In this document: positions 43,120 to 52,347 of the stretch, piece after piece | Position numbering within the stretch: the stretch's first letter is position 1 | Layout of the letters: each line of letters begins with the position of its first letter | Source of the DNA: Hyphomicrobiaceae bacterium | Lineage (GTDB): Bacteria; Pseudomonadota; Alphaproteobacteria; Rhizobiales; Hyphomicrobiaceae | NCBI GenBank assembly: GCA_022844225.1 | Contig: JALHMC010000001.1 | Coordinates: forward strand, 62,001 to 126,000 | Length of the DNA: 64,000 nt | Reading direction: 5' to 3' | Translations under genes and position numbers: made by a program | Notes under the pieces: generated by a model | Databases searched by the model: none | Told to the model about the DNA's origin: nothing | The model's input: the letters and a program-made list of their open reading frames with translations, nothing else

Positions 43120-45636
43120 ATGCATGTCGAGCGTACCGGCTTGGAGCCGAGACCACTTCTCCCGCCTACACTGGAGGAGCGGCTACTCGGACTTCTCATG
43201 AAGGTCATGGGCGTGTTGCTCGTGCTGCTGGCGCTTGCCGGCTGGCTGTCTCTGATGACGTGGTCGGCGTCCGATCCCTCGCTGACTCACGCCACCAGTG
43301 GCACGACACGTAATCTTCTCGGACCGATCGGCGCCATCCTTTCGGACCTCGCGCTGCAGACCGTCGGCTTTGCTGCCATCGCCGTGTTTCTCGGCCCGGC
43401 CTGGGCCGGAGGCGAGTTGCTGCTGAACGAGCGGCTGGACCGGCTCCGGGCCCGCACCCTCCTTTTTGCGCTGGCCCTCATCGTACTGGCCGGTGCCTTC
43501 TCGAGCGTCCCCGCTCCCGACACCTGGCCCCTCAATCATGGGCTGGGTGGCGCCATCGGGGATCTCGTCTTCCGAGCACTGACGGGTCTCATCGCCTTGC
43601 TGCTGCCCAGCGCGGCCGCAGCGTTATCCGGTCTCGTCCTCTTTGCGGGGGGCATGTCTCTGCTGTGCGCCGGGCTCGGCATCGGCCAGCGCGAGCTCTC
43701 GCTCTTGGCCCACTCCAGCCACTTCCGCGGACGTCGGGTCAGCATCGGACGCGTCGAGCCTGCGGGCGAAATGCCGGTCCCTCCGCTCGATGTGCGGGGA
43801 GGCACGGCATCTCCCGATCCCTGGTGCCACGGTCCAGAGCAGCCGATGACCGTACCGATGGCCGGCCGTCCGCCGCGGGCGACGCCGATGCCAGACCTAT
43901 CGTTCCCGGCGCCTCAACGTCCCCGGCCTGCCGACACGGTTCCCCAGATGCCGTCACAGGAGACCGATTTCGACCAGGCGACCGATCACGCCAGCGGCTC
44001 TATCGCAGCCCGATTCGCGCCCGCCAACCCACCCGAGCCAAAATCCAAACAGAGCAAGCCCGCCGAAATGCTGGGGCGTGTGATGGCGTTCCGCGCCTCG
44101 CCCCCTGCCTATCAGCGTCCGACGCTCAACATCCTGAAGCGCCCCCCGGCGAGCCGGCCCGGCGCCGAGCACACCCAGCCCGTTCTGCGGGGGAGCGCAC
44201 GTCTGCTCGAGGACGTCCTCGGCGATTTCGGCATCAAGGGCGAGGTCAAAGGCATTAAGCCTGGCCCCGTCGTGACGCTGTTCGAACTCGAGCCCGCACG
44301 CGGCACGAAGGCTTCGCGCATCATCGCGCTCTCCGACGATATAGCCCGCTCGATGAGCGCGGTATCAGCCCGCGTGGCGCCCGTTCCGGGTCGGAACCTG
44401 ATTGGCATCGAGCTGCCCAACGTGCGCCGGGAGACCGTCTATCTCAGGGAGTTGCTCGAGCACGAGGCTTGGCGCAACACAGAGGCTCAGCTCCCGATCG
44501 TGCTCGGCAAGGGCATCGGCGGCGAGCCCATCATCGCCGACCTTGCCCGGATGCCTCACGCGCTGGTCGCCGGCACAACCGGCTCAGGCAAGTCGGTCGG
44601 CATCAACGCGCTGGTGCTGTCGTTGCTTTACCGGCTCTCGCCGGCCGAATGCCGCTTCATCATGATCGACCCGAAGATGCTCGAGTTGTCGGTCTACAAC
44701 GGCATTCCGCATCTGCTCGCGCCGGTCGTCACCGATCCGCATCGGGCGGCGGCCGCGCTCGGCTGGGTCGTCTCCGAGATGGAGGAGCGCTACAAGCGCA
44801 TGTCGGAGTTGGGCGTGCGCAACATCGACATGTTCAACGTCCGCGTCAAAAACGCTAGGAAACGCGGCGAACTCATTGGCCGGACCGTGCAAACCGGCTT
44901 CGATGACCAAACGGGCGAAGCGCTTTACGTCCGCGAGGATCGCGTCCCCGAGACGATGCCCTTCATCGTCGTCATCGTCGACGAGTTCGCAGACCTCATG
45001 AGCGTCGCCGGCAAGGAGGTCGAGGGCATCGTTCAACGCCTTGCCCAGATGGCACGCGCCGCCGGCATCCATCTGGTCATGGCGACCCAGCGGCCGAGCG
45101 TCGATGTTGTCACCGGCACGATCAAGGCCAACTTCCCGACCCGGATCGCTTTCAAGGTCGCCTCGAAGATCGATAGCCGCACCATTCTCGGCGAACAGGG
45201 CGCCGAGCAACTGCTCGGGGCCGGCGACATGCTCTACTCGGCAGGCTCCGGCCAGACCGTGCGCGTGCATGGGCCATTCGTGTCCGATGATGAGGTGGAG
45301 GCCGTTGCCTCGGCTCTGCGCTCTAACGGGGAGCCGTCCTACGTCGAGAGCCTCGCCATACAGCTAGAAGCAGAGCCGCCGACGCTTGGCGGACCCCCGG
45401 CTGGCGCGACGCCGGTGATCTCCGCAGACGACCTCTTCGATCGTGCGGTCGCCATCGTGCATCGCGACGGCAAGGCCTCGACCAGCTATCTCCAGCGCCG
45501 TCTCGGCATCGGCTACAATCGCGCCGCCGACCTGATCGAGCGCATGGAAGCAGAAGGGCTCGTCTCCCCAGCCGATACCGTCGGTCGACGCCGCGTCCTC
45601 TCCGGCCGCGAGGACGATGCCGGCGCGGGGGGCTGA
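43120..45636 (+). CDS. ftsK: DNA translocase FtsK
   Basis: The product has 838 residues. The N-terminal membrane part has four helices (LLVLLALAGWLSLM, LALQTVGFAAIAVFLG, LLFALALIVLAGAF, LIALLLPSAAAALSGLVLFAGG). A Pro-rich linker follows at about 220-340, then the motor with Walker A GTTGSGKS (near 485), Walker B VIVDEFADLM and MATQRPSVDVVTG. The C-terminal gamma winged helix YLQRRLGIGYNRAADLIERMEAEGLV reads KOPS/polar DNA sequences. It pumps chromosome ends through the closing septum and activates XerCD at dif. Confidence 0.96.
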   Translation: MHVERTGLEPRPLLPPTLEERLLGLLMKVMGVLLVLLALAGWLSLMTWSASDPSLTHATSGTTRNLLGPIGAILSDLALQTVGFAAIAVFLGPAWAGGELLLNERLDRLRARTLLFALALIVLAGAFSSVPAPDTWPLNHGLGGAIGDLVFRALTGLIALLLPSAAAALSGLVLFAGGMSLLCAGLGIGQRELSLLAHSSHFRGRRVSIGRVEPAGEMPVPPLDVRGGTASPDPWCHGPEQPMTVPMAGRPPRATPMPDLSFPAPQRPRPADTVPQMPSQETDFDQATDHASGSIAARFAPANPPEPKSKQSKPAEMLGRVMAFRASPPAYQRPTLNILKRPPASRPGAEHTQPVLRGSARLLEDVLGDFGIKGEVKGIKPGPVVTLFELEPARGTKASRIIALSDDIARSMSAVSARVAPVPGRNLIGIELPNVRRETVYLRELLEHEAWRNTEAQLPIVLGKGIGGEPIIADLARMPHALVAGTTGSGKSVGINALVLSLLYRLSPAECRFIMIDPKMLELSVYNGIPHLLAPVVTDPHRAAAALGWVVSEMEERYKRMSELGVRNIDMFNVRVKNARKRGELIGRTVQTGFDDQTGEALYVREDRVPETMPFIVVIVDEFADLMSVAGKEVEGIVQRLAQMARAAGIHLVMATQRPSVDVVTGTIKANFPTRIAFKVASKIDSRTILGEQGAEQLLGAGDMLYSAGSGQTVRVHGPFVSDDEVEAVASALRSNGEPSYVESLAIQLEAEPPTLGGPPAGATPVISADDLFDRAVAIVHRDGKASTSYLQRRLGIGYNRAADLIERMEAEGLVSPADTVGRRRVLSGREDDAGAGG

Positions 45637-45751
45637 TCCCGGCCAGCGATCCCCGCAGCACGCCATCAACAGGCGTCTTCTTCCTCCGCTTGCCCTCGTA
45701 AGGTCCCAATTGTAGGGACTGTGCAACCGGATCGGGAGCGGGGGTGGCGGG

Positions 45752-46498
45752 ATGGCTCGGCTTAGGACGCGCAGGGTGCGAAACGACGTGGCGAGATGGG
45801 CGCGGCTGACGGCGGGCACGCTTGCGGCTGTGGGGATGCTAGCGGGTCCCGTGGCAGCCCAGGGCAAGAAGGGCGGCGACAGCCCGGCCGGAGGCCCCAC
45901 CTGGAGCACTCAGCATGCAACCTCCGATTCGACGGTGGCCGGCATCACGCTGGACGCTCGTCAGATAGAGCTGATCAAGAAGGTCAACGCCTATTTCAAT
46001 GGGATCGAGAATCTCAAGGGCACATTTCTGCAGACCACCTCCGACAACAAGCGCCAGAAGGGCAAGATCTACATGAAGCGGCCCGGCCGCATCCGGTTCG
46101 AGTATGCGCCACCAAGCCGCCAGTTGATCATCTCGGACGGCAAGCAGATCTCGATCCAGGACCTCGACATCAAGACGGACGACCGCGTCATGGTCGATCA
46201 GACACCGTTCCGCGTCCTATTGAAGAGTGACGTCGATCTGCTGCGGGATGCCCGCATCCTGGAGGTGCAGGAAGCGGACGATCTTGCCATCGTCACCCTG
46301 CAGGATAAATCCAAGGACGCCTCGGGAAAGGTGCGGCTTTTCCTGGCCCTGACGCCGGAACCCGAACTCAAGGAATGGGTTACCACCGACGCGCAAGGCC
46401 TGGACACGCGGCTTGAGGTTTCCGCGCTCGACAAGACCCAACCGGTCGATGCTGCGCTCTTCAAGATCGTCAGCCCGACTCTGACACCAAATCAATAG
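45752..46498 (+). CDS. lolA: Outer-membrane lipoprotein carrier protein LolA
   Basis: The product has 248 residues. A signal peptide ends at VAAQG, followed by a low-complexity linker and the LolA fold: FNGIENLKGTFLQTTSDNKRQKGKIYMKRPGRIRFEYAPPSRQLIISDGKQISI. The arginine in GRIRFEY is the conserved lid residue. LolA ferries lipoproteins from LolCDE (lolC and lolD are in this window) to the outer membrane. The order ftsK-lolA is conserved in Rhizobiales. It is 115 bases after ftsK. Confidence 0.92.
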   Translation: MARLRTRRVRNDVARWARLTAGTLAAVGMLAGPVAAQGKKGGDSPAGGPTWSTQHATSDSTVAGITLDARQIELIKKVNAYFNGIENLKGTFLQTTSDNKRQKGKIYMKRPGRIRFEYAPPSRQLIISDGKQISIQDLDIKTDDRVMVDQTPFRVLLKSDVDLLRDARILEVQEADDLAIVTLQDKSKDASGKVRLFLALTPEPELKEWVTTDAQGLDTRLEVSALDKTQPVDAALFKIVSPTLTPNQ

Positions 46499-46576
46499 CT
46501 CGGGCCTCGGCCATAGCCGCCAAACTCTGTAGCCCGCAAAAAACCGTAAAAAAAACGTGACCGATTTGGTGTGACC

Positions 46577-46605
46577 CTTGAAACGCTGTCAAGCTTTCTT
46601 ATTTC
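46577..46605 (+). promoter_or_regulatory. Possible promoter of the predicted small RNA
   Basis: TTGAAA (46578-46583), 16 bases, TATTTC (46600-46605) is a moderate sigma-70-like match. The -35 lies in an inverted repeat CTTGA-N7-TCAAG (46577-46593), one base too wide for a FixK/FNR box but possibly another operator. Confidence 0.4.
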
Positions 46606-46611
46606 CGTCGT

Positions 46612-46749
46612 AGAGCAGGCAGCATCGCTCTTCATCGGTAGTGCCCCCCGTCTAGCCGAAGATGCTGTCTGCCGCGCCGGCTTCCCTCCCGGCGCAAGCG
46701 CTTCATGGCGCTACGGCGCCCGACCTTTCCCCCGAGGTCGGGCGCTTTT
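46612..46749 (+). ncRNA. Predicted small RNA: four consecutive hairpins with pyrimidine-rich loops
   Basis: Between lolA and pstS lie four back-to-back hairpins. Stem 1 is GCAGGCAGCATC / GATGCTGTCTGC (46615-46626 with 46661-46672, one G-U pair), loop including CCCCCC. Stem 2 is GCGCCGG / CCGGCGC (46674-46695) with loop CTTCCCTC. Stem 3 is AGCGC / GCGCT (46697-46712). Stem 4 is a perfect 11-pair terminator with loop TTTCCCCC and TTTT. A promoter-like element sits just upstream, and the stem 1 arm begins right after the expected start. C-rich loops that can pair with Shine-Dalgarno sequences are a feature of several known rhizobial trans-acting RNAs. No coding potential is visible. Confidence 0.62.
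46716..46749 (+). terminator. Rho-independent terminator of the predicted small RNA
   Basis: GCGCCCGACCT (46716-46726) and AGGTCGGGCGC (46735-46745) form a perfect 11-base-pair stem with an 8-base loop followed by TTTT. It may also end lolA read-through. Confidence 0.88.
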
Positions 46750-46800
46750 CGTTTGCACATCTGCAGATCCCCCGCAAAACGCCGCGTCAACTGATACGGC

Positions 46801-46956
46801 CGAAGCTCGCTGATCGGCGATCAGTCAATAAATGAACCGCGATAATCGTCATTACGTATATGATTCTGATAGTTATACTGTCACAAATCCATTGCGACCT
46901 TGCTCTAAGACGAGGGCAGCCGGGCAGAAGTGCCCAGCCCAAATCTGGAGGGTCTT
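46801..46956 (+). promoter_or_regulatory. pstS promoter region
   Basis: The segment 46820-46890 is AT-rich. It holds a -10-like TATACT (46874-46879) and CTGTCAC (46878-46884), which resembles one half of a Pho box (CTGTCAT). A convincing second half 11 bases away is not present. Phosphate-starvation control by PhoB is expected for pst genes but is only weakly supported here. GGAGGG (46947-46952) is the pstS ribosome site. Confidence 0.35.
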
Positions 46957-48015
46957 GTGATCAACAACCGTAAGCTGACCGCGACGATCACCGTCGCCGT
47001 TGCCGGCATCGTCGCGTCGACGGCCATCGCCGCCGCCCGCGACCAAATCCGCATCGTCGGCTCGTCGACGGTCTATCCATTCACGACCGCGGTCGCCGAG
47101 CAATTCGGCAAGTCCGGCGCCGGCAAGACCCCGGTTGTCGAATCGACCGGCACCGGTGGCGGCATGAAGCTCTTCTGCGCCGGCGTCGGCATCGGCCATC
47201 CCGACATGACGAACGCGTCTCGCGCCATCAAGAAGGGTGAGTTCGAGGACTGCCAGAAGAACGGCGTGAAGGACATCGTCGAGATCAAGGTCGGCATCGA
47301 CGGCCTCGTCCTCGCCCAGTCGAAGGCCGGCACGCCTCTCAAGCTCAACATCGAGCATGTTTTCTTAGCTCTTGCCGAGCAGGTGCCGGGCGCCGACGGC
47401 AAACTGGTGGCCAACCCTCATACGAACTGGTCGGACATCGATAAGTCGCTGCCAAACACCAAGATTGAGGTCCTCGGCCCGCCGCCGACCTCCGGCACGC
47501 GTGACAGCTTCCACGAGCTCTATATGGAGGTCGGCGCCAAGAAGATCGCTGCCCTCAAGGACATGCAGAAGGCCGATCCTAAGGGCTTCGAGAAGCTCTG
47601 GAAGTCGCTTCGCAAGGACGGCGCCTTCGTCGAGGCGGGCGAGAACGACAATGTGATCGTCCAGAAGCTCGAGGCCAACAGGAACGCTGTCGGCATCTTC
47701 GGCTACTCGTTCCTCGAAGAGAACCACGCCAAGCTGCGCGGCGCGTCGATCAATGGCGTCGAGCCCGACTACGACACGATCTCCGGTGGCAAATTCCCAG
47801 GCGCGCGCCCGCTGTTCTTCTACGTCAAGAAGCAGCATGTCGGCGTGATTCCCGGTATCGCTGAGTTTGCCGCCGAGTACGTCTCGGCCAAGGCCATGTC
47901 GCAGGACGGCTATCTTGCGAGAAAGGGCCTTGTCGCACTCCCCAAGGCCGAAGCTGAGAAAGTCGCGGCCTCGGTCAAGGCAATGAAGCCGCTGACGGCT
48001 GCCGACGTGAAGTAG
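46957..48015 (+). CDS. pstS: Phosphate ABC transporter, periplasmic phosphate-binding protein PstS
   Basis: The product has 352 residues. Signal peptide MINNRKLTATITVAVAGIVASTAIAAA, then RDQIRIVGSSTVYPFTTAVAEQFG, the PstS phosphate loop (GSSTV), ESTGTGGGMKLF and GPPPTSGTRDSFHELY. The start is GTG, four bases after GGAGGG. PstS captures phosphate and hands it to PstCAB. It is the first gene of pstSCAB, with a 206-base gap to pstC that contains a strong hairpin. Confidence 0.94.
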   Translation: MINNRKLTATITVAVAGIVASTAIAAARDQIRIVGSSTVYPFTTAVAEQFGKSGAGKTPVVESTGTGGGMKLFCAGVGIGHPDMTNASRAIKKGEFEDCQKNGVKDIVEIKVGIDGLVLAQSKAGTPLKLNIEHVFLALAEQVPGADGKLVANPHTNWSDIDKSLPNTKIEVLGPPPTSGTRDSFHELYMEVGAKKIAALKDMQKADPKGFEKLWKSLRKDGAFVEAGENDNVIVQKLEANRNAVGIFGYSFLEENHAKLRGASINGVEPDYDTISGGKFPGARPLFFYVKKQHVGVIPGIAEFAAEYVSAKAMSQDGYLARKGLVALPKAEAEKVAASVKAMKPLTAADVK

Positions 48016-48091
48016 GAGGACTACTCCCGGTGGCCATACCCGGAGACGGGGAGGGTCGCCGGGCTTCCGAGTCAGGTCCTCCCGACCCCCA

Positions 48092-48133
48092 CATTCGGTG
48101 CCGCGTGTCTTCACCGACAGGCGGCACCGAATG
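48092..48133 (+). promoter_or_regulatory. Long hairpin in the pstS-pstC gap, probable mRNA processing or attenuation element
   Basis: CATTCGGTGCCGC (48092-48104) and GCGGCACCGAATG (48121-48133) are a perfect 13-base inverted repeat with a 16-base loop. There is no T-run, so it is unlikely to be a full terminator. A second GGGGAGG / CCTCCC pairing is possible just before it (about 48038-48083). Hairpins after binding-protein genes commonly protect the upstream mRNA so that PstS is made in excess. Confidence 0.7.
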
Positions 48134-48221
48134 ACCAGTTCGAGGCCGTTCCGCTAGGCGTTCATTCGATCGGACCGCATACCTCAGCTTCGTCATTGCA
48201 CCTCGAGCCCGCAGGCCACGC

Positions 48222-49613
48222 ATGACCGCACTCTATTTCGCGACGCTGGCAATCCTGGTCGCGGCCGCGTTTCTGCTCGGACGACACCGGGCACAGAGTT
48301 TGATCGCTGGCGGCGCGCCGTCGCTCCATTCTCTGCCGGCCTACCACGGCATGCTCCCGATGGCGGCTGTGTTGGTGGCTATGCTGCTGACGTTCGTCAT
48401 CGGGTCCAACGTTGTCGCCCGCTATGCCCAAGCGAGTTCGCTGGCAGTACTGGGTGCCGAAACGGTTGCAGACCCGCTAAAGCGCTCTGCGGCATTGCGG
48501 GACATCCACAACATCGCGATCGGCAAGCACGCGGGTGACGTGCCCGCTCTCCTGATGAACGCGACCCAGCAGTTCTCAAGCGCATCTGCATTCGGGAATT
48601 GGATGGTCTACGGGTTCGGCACTCTGCTTGGGCTCATCAGCATGGGGTACTTCATTTCGAGGATTTCCCCCATCTACCGAGCCCGGAACATCTTCGAGAA
48701 ATTCATTCTCGTCGTCATGGGCATCTGCGCCGCGGTGGCGATCCTGACGACCATCGGCATCGTGTTCTCGGTGCTGTTCGAGACCTATCGCTTCTTTTTC
48801 GATCCGTCTCTGAAGGGTCGTCCGACGGTCAGTCAGTTCCTGTTCGGCACCGAATGGAACCCCCAGGCCGCTCTCCGGGCCGACCAGGGCGACATCAAGA
48901 CGGCGTTCGGGTTCGTCCCGCTGCTGACTGGAACACTGCTCATTACCGCCATCGCGATGATCGTCGCCGGTCCGCTCGGGTTGTTTTCGGCAATCTATCT
49001 TGCCGAGTATGCCTCTCCCCGCTTCCGTGCGTTGACGAAGCCTATCCTCGAAATCCTCGCGGGAATTCCGACGGTCGTGCTTGGGTTCTTTGCCGCTTTG
49101 ACGGTGGCGCCGCTGATCCGAGGCTGGGGCGAGGCCTACGGCCTCGACGTCGCCTCCGAGTCGGCGCTGGCGGCCGGTCTGGTCATGGGCATGATGATCA
49201 TCCCGTTCATTTCGTCCCTGTCCGACGACGTGATCAACTCGGTGCCACAGTCGCTGCGCGACGGTGCCTACGCGCTCGGTGCCACGAAGTCAGAGACCAT
49301 CAAGAATGTCGTCCTGCCTGCCGCACTGCCGGGCATCGTCTCGGCCTTCATGCTGGCGATCAGCCGGGCCATCGGCGAGACGATGATCGTTGTCATGGCA
49401 GCCGGTCTCGCGGCCAATTTGACGGCGAACCCACTCGAGGCTGTCACCACGATCACCGTGCAGATCAAGACGATCCTCGTGGGTGACCAGGAGTTCGACA
49501 GCGCCAAGACGCTGGCGGCTTTCGCGCTCGGGTTCGTGCTCTTCGTCGTCACCCTGATCCTCAACATCATCGCGCTGCAGGTCGTGCGCAGATATCGAGA
49601 GCAATATGACTGA
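48222..49613 (+). CDS. pstC: Phosphate ABC transporter permease PstC (long form)
   Basis: The product has 463 residues against about 310 for E. coli PstC; the extra part is an N-terminal region with two further membrane segments and a periplasmic loop, usual in alphaproteobacteria. The permease core has LLTGTLLITAIAMIVAGPLGLFSAIYLAEYA and the EAA loop LRDGAYALGATKSETIKNVVLPAALPGI. Its last codons overlap the pstA start by eight bases, so translation is coupled. Confidence 0.93.
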   Translation: MTALYFATLAILVAAAFLLGRHRAQSLIAGGAPSLHSLPAYHGMLPMAAVLVAMLLTFVIGSNVVARYAQASSLAVLGAETVADPLKRSAALRDIHNIAIGKHAGDVPALLMNATQQFSSASAFGNWMVYGFGTLLGLISMGYFISRISPIYRARNIFEKFILVVMGICAAVAILTTIGIVFSVLFETYRFFFDPSLKGRPTVSQFLFGTEWNPQAALRADQGDIKTAFGFVPLLTGTLLITAIAMIVAGPLGLFSAIYLAEYASPRFRALTKPILEILAGIPTVVLGFFAALTVAPLIRGWGEAYGLDVASESALAAGLVMGMMIIPFISSLSDDVINSVPQSLRDGAYALGATKSETIKNVVLPAALPGIVSAFMLAISRAIGETMIVVMAAGLAANLTANPLEAVTTITVQIKTILVGDQEFDSAKTLAAFALGFVLFVVTLILNIIALQVVRRYREQYD

Positions 49614-51336
49614 TATCGCAGGAGCAGCCGCGCCGGTCTTCCGCCTCGACGTAACTTCGGACGCAGCGAAGCGGCGCATTCGCAAGCGTTACGCGGCGGA
49701 AGCCAGGTTCAAAGCCTACGGTCTCGCCGCGCTCGGTGTCACGACGCTGTTCGTCGGTGCGCTGATCTTCGATATCATCCGGAATGGGATCCCGGCCTTC
49801 ACTCAGCATTCGCTGACGATGGATGTCGCCGTGCCGGCAGATTTCGTGCCGGCCGATAAGCGGAGTGATCCGCTCGCCATCCGGGGCGCCGACTATTTCC
49901 CGGTGACCCGTGATGCTCTCAAGGCAGCCATCCCGGGCATCGAATCGCGCCGGGGCGAGCGGACGTTGACCCGCCTGCTGAGCACGGGCGCGCCTGGCGT
50001 TCTGCGGGACCGCCTGCTTGCGGATCCCGATCTGATCGGCAAGACGGTCAAAGTGCCGTTGCTCCTGTCGGACGACGCGGATCTCTACTTCAAGGGTTCC
50101 GGCACACCGATCATCAAGCGCAGTGGGATAGGAACCGCGACTCCCAGCGGCACGACGGGTGAGATCACCATTCTCACTTCGGCAAACGATTTCGCCGCGG
50201 AAGTGGTGTCCATCAAGCAGGCTGCGAAGGAGAAGGCGGATGGGCAGGCCATCGAGGCAGCCCGCCTGACGACGTTCGGCGGACAGTCGGTGGCGCAGCG
50301 GGTCAGCGAGATCAATGCCGAGATCGCCGCATTGAGAGCGCGGGTCGACAGCCCGAAAGTAGAAGAGGTTCTCGACGGAAAGCTGCCGAGCAAGCTCGTC
50401 GAAATCAATGGCGGGCTGGTCAAGCTCACCAAGCTGACCGACGTTTCGGTCGCCGGCGAAGTGCTGCTTCCCCTTTCATCCACCGACGACGCAAAGCCCG
50501 GCGACTGGAAGGTCATTACGTATGCGACCCCCGAAAGCAATCGGAAGGTGTCCGATCAGGAGGTGGCATTCCTCGAGCGCTTTCGTGAGAAGGGCATGGT
50601 GGATCGGCACTTCAATACGCTTTTCTTCACCTCCGGCGACAGCCGTGAGCCCGAGCTGGCAGGTATCCGCAGCGCGCTCATCGGAAGTGCGCTGACGCTG
50701 TTCGTCACGCTGGCGCTCTGCCTGCCGATCGGCGTTCTTGCGGCGGTCTATCTCGAGGAGTTCGCACCCAAGAACCGGATCACCGACCTCATCGAGGTCA
50801 ACATCAACAATCTCGCCGCCGTGCCCTCGATCGTGTTCGGCCTCCTCGGCCTGGCGGTGTTCCTCAATTTCTTCAACTTCCCACGGTCGGCGCCCGTGGT
50901 CGGCGGACTGGTGCTCGCCCTGCTGGTCCTACCGACGATCATCATCGCCTCCCGAGCCGCGCTGAAAGCTGTGCCCCCTTCGATCAAGGAGGCCGCGCTC
51001 GGGGTCGGGGCTTCCCATCAGCAAGCAGTGTTCCATCACGTGCTGCCGCTGGCTATGCCCGGCATCATGACGGGAACGATCATCGGCATGGCGCACGCCC
51101 TCGGTGAGACGGCGCCGCTCCTGATGATCGGCATGGTCGCGTTCATCGTCGACGTTCCGACGGCACTGACGGATGCAGCCACCGTGCTGCCGGTCCAGAT
51201 CTACCTTTGGTCCGATCTGCCGGAGGTCGCCTTCAAATTGAAGACGGCCGGCGCCATTATGGTGCTTCTCGGTTTCCTCTTCCTCATGAACGGCGCCGCC
51301 ATCTATCTCAGAAAGAAGTTCGAGCGCCGCTGGTAA
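49606..51336 (+). CDS. pstA: Phosphate ABC transporter permease PstA with large periplasmic insertion
   Basis: The product has 576 residues, almost twice the E. coli length. After the first helix ([21 protein letters not shown]) there is a domain of about 300 residues before the permease core. It begins [20 protein letters not shown] and includes a helical stretch [30 protein letters not shown]; it matches the DUF3333-type extension of alphaproteobacterial PstA. The core has the EAA loop [28 protein letters not shown]. It overlaps pstC. Confidence 0.92.
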   Translation: MTDIAGAAAPVFRLDVTSDAAKRRIRKRYAAEARFKAYGLAALGVTTLFVGALIFDIIRNGIPAFTQHSLTMDVAVPADFVPADKRSDPLAIRGADYFPVTRDALKAAIPGIESRRGERTLTRLLSTGAPGVLRDRLLADPDLIGKTVKVPLLLSDDADLYFKGSGTPIIKRSGIGTATPSGTTGEITILTSANDFAAEVVSIKQAAKEKADGQAIEAARLTTFGGQSVAQRVSEINAEIAALRARVDSPKVEEVLDGKLPSKLVEINGGLVKLTKLTDVSVAGEVLLPLSSTDDAKPGDWKVITYATPESNRKVSDQEVAFLERFREKGMVDRHFNTLFFTSGDSREPELAGIRSALIGSALTLFVTLALCLPIGVLAAVYLEEFAPKNRITDLIEVNINNLAAVPSIVFGLLGLAVFLNFFNFPRSAPVVGGLVLALLVLPTIIIASRAALKAVPPSIKEAALGVGASHQQAVFHHVLPLAMPGIMTGTIIGMAHALGETAPLLMIGMVAFIVDVPTALTDAATVLPVQIYLWSDLPEVAFKLKTAGAIMVLLGFLFLMNGAAIYLRKKFERRW

Positions 51337-51434
51337 ACTTGACTCAAGGACCGTGCGCCGTGGTACCGGCCCTATCCCACAGCCTCGATCAGCCAACGTC
51401 GCCCAACCCAAGTGCCCAACGTAGGATCGCCGCA

Positions 51435-52250
51435 ATGGACATGTCACAACAGACCCTGATGCCCGAGAAGGCGGTGCTGCTGCCGGTTGGCACCTCGGCC
51501 AAGGTCGTGGCCCGCAACGTCAACGTCTATTACGGCGAGAAGCACGCGCTGAAGGACGTCTCGATCGATGTTCCAGACAAGTCGGTGACCGCCTTCATCG
51601 GCCCCTCGGGGTGCGGCAAGTCCACGTTCCTGCGTTGCATCAACCGCATGAACGACACCATCCCGATCTGCCGCGTGACGGGAAAGATCACGATCGATGG
51701 GCAGGACATTTACGATCCCGCCCTCGACGTCGTTCAGTTGCGGGCCCGCGTCGGCATGGTCTTCCAGAAGCCGAACCCGTTTCCGAAGTCGATTTATGAA
51801 AACGTCGCCTACGGCCCCCGCATTCACGGCATGGCGCGATCCAAGTCCGACCTCGACCAGATCGTCGAGAACAGCTTGAAGAAAGCCAGTCTCTGGGAGG
51901 AGGTCAAGAACCGCCTTCAGGACTCGGGCACCGCCCTGTCTGGTGGTCAGCAGCAGCGCCTTTGCATCGCCCGCGCGATTGCCGTCAGCCCGGACATCAT
52001 CCTGATGGACGAGCCCTGCTCCGCTCTCGACCCGATCGCCACGGCCAAGATCGAGGAACTGATCGACGAGCTCAGCCGGAACTTCTGCATCATCATCGTC
52101 ACCCACTCGATGCAGCAGGCCGCCCGCGTATCGAAGCGCACCGCCTTCTTCCATCTCGGCCTCCTCCTCGAGGAAGGCGAGACCAACCAGATGTTCACGA
52201 ACCCGACGAACGAAAGAACGCAGGCCTACATCACCGGCCGCTTCGGCTGA
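51435..52250 (+). CDS. pstB: Phosphate ABC transporter ATPase PstB
   Basis: The product has 271 residues. Walker [10 protein letters not shown] (56-64), the PstB-specific [10 protein letters not shown] and [24 protein letters not shown] signature LSGGQQQR, and Walker [14 protein letters not shown] are all present. I chose ATG 51435; the frame upstream runs back into pstA. No phoU or phoB follows; the next gene is an acyl-CoA dehydrogenase 97 bases away. Confidence 0.96.
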   Translation: MDMSQQTLMPEKAVLLPVGTSAKVVARNVNVYYGEKHALKDVSIDVPDKSVTAFIGPSGCGKSTFLRCINRMNDTIPICRVTGKITIDGQDIYDPALDVVQLRARVGMVFQKPNPFPKSIYENVAYGPRIHGMARSKSDLDQIVENSLKKASLWEEVKNRLQDSGTALSGGQQQRLCIARAIAVSPDIILMDEPCSALDPIATAKIEELIDELSRNFCIIIVTHSMQQAARVSKRTAFFHLGLLLEEGETNQMFTNPTNERTQAYITGRFG

Positions 52251-52347
52251 TCCCGGCGTGCGCGCCGGTGCGACTTCCTTTGCCAACTGCCCCGTGTTGC
52301 CGCTATCCTTTTGTCCGGACAGCAACAGTGAGCGAGGGTCGGCGGCC

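Noticed and set aside
46577-46593. CTTGA-N7-TCAAG as a FixK/FNR box before the predicted small RNA
   Set aside because: The inner spacing is one base too long for the family; noted only as an inverted repeat.
46840-46895. A Pho box upstream of pstS
   Set aside because: Only one half-site (CTGTCAC) is visible; no second half at 11-base spacing could be found, so it is reported only as a weak promoter region.
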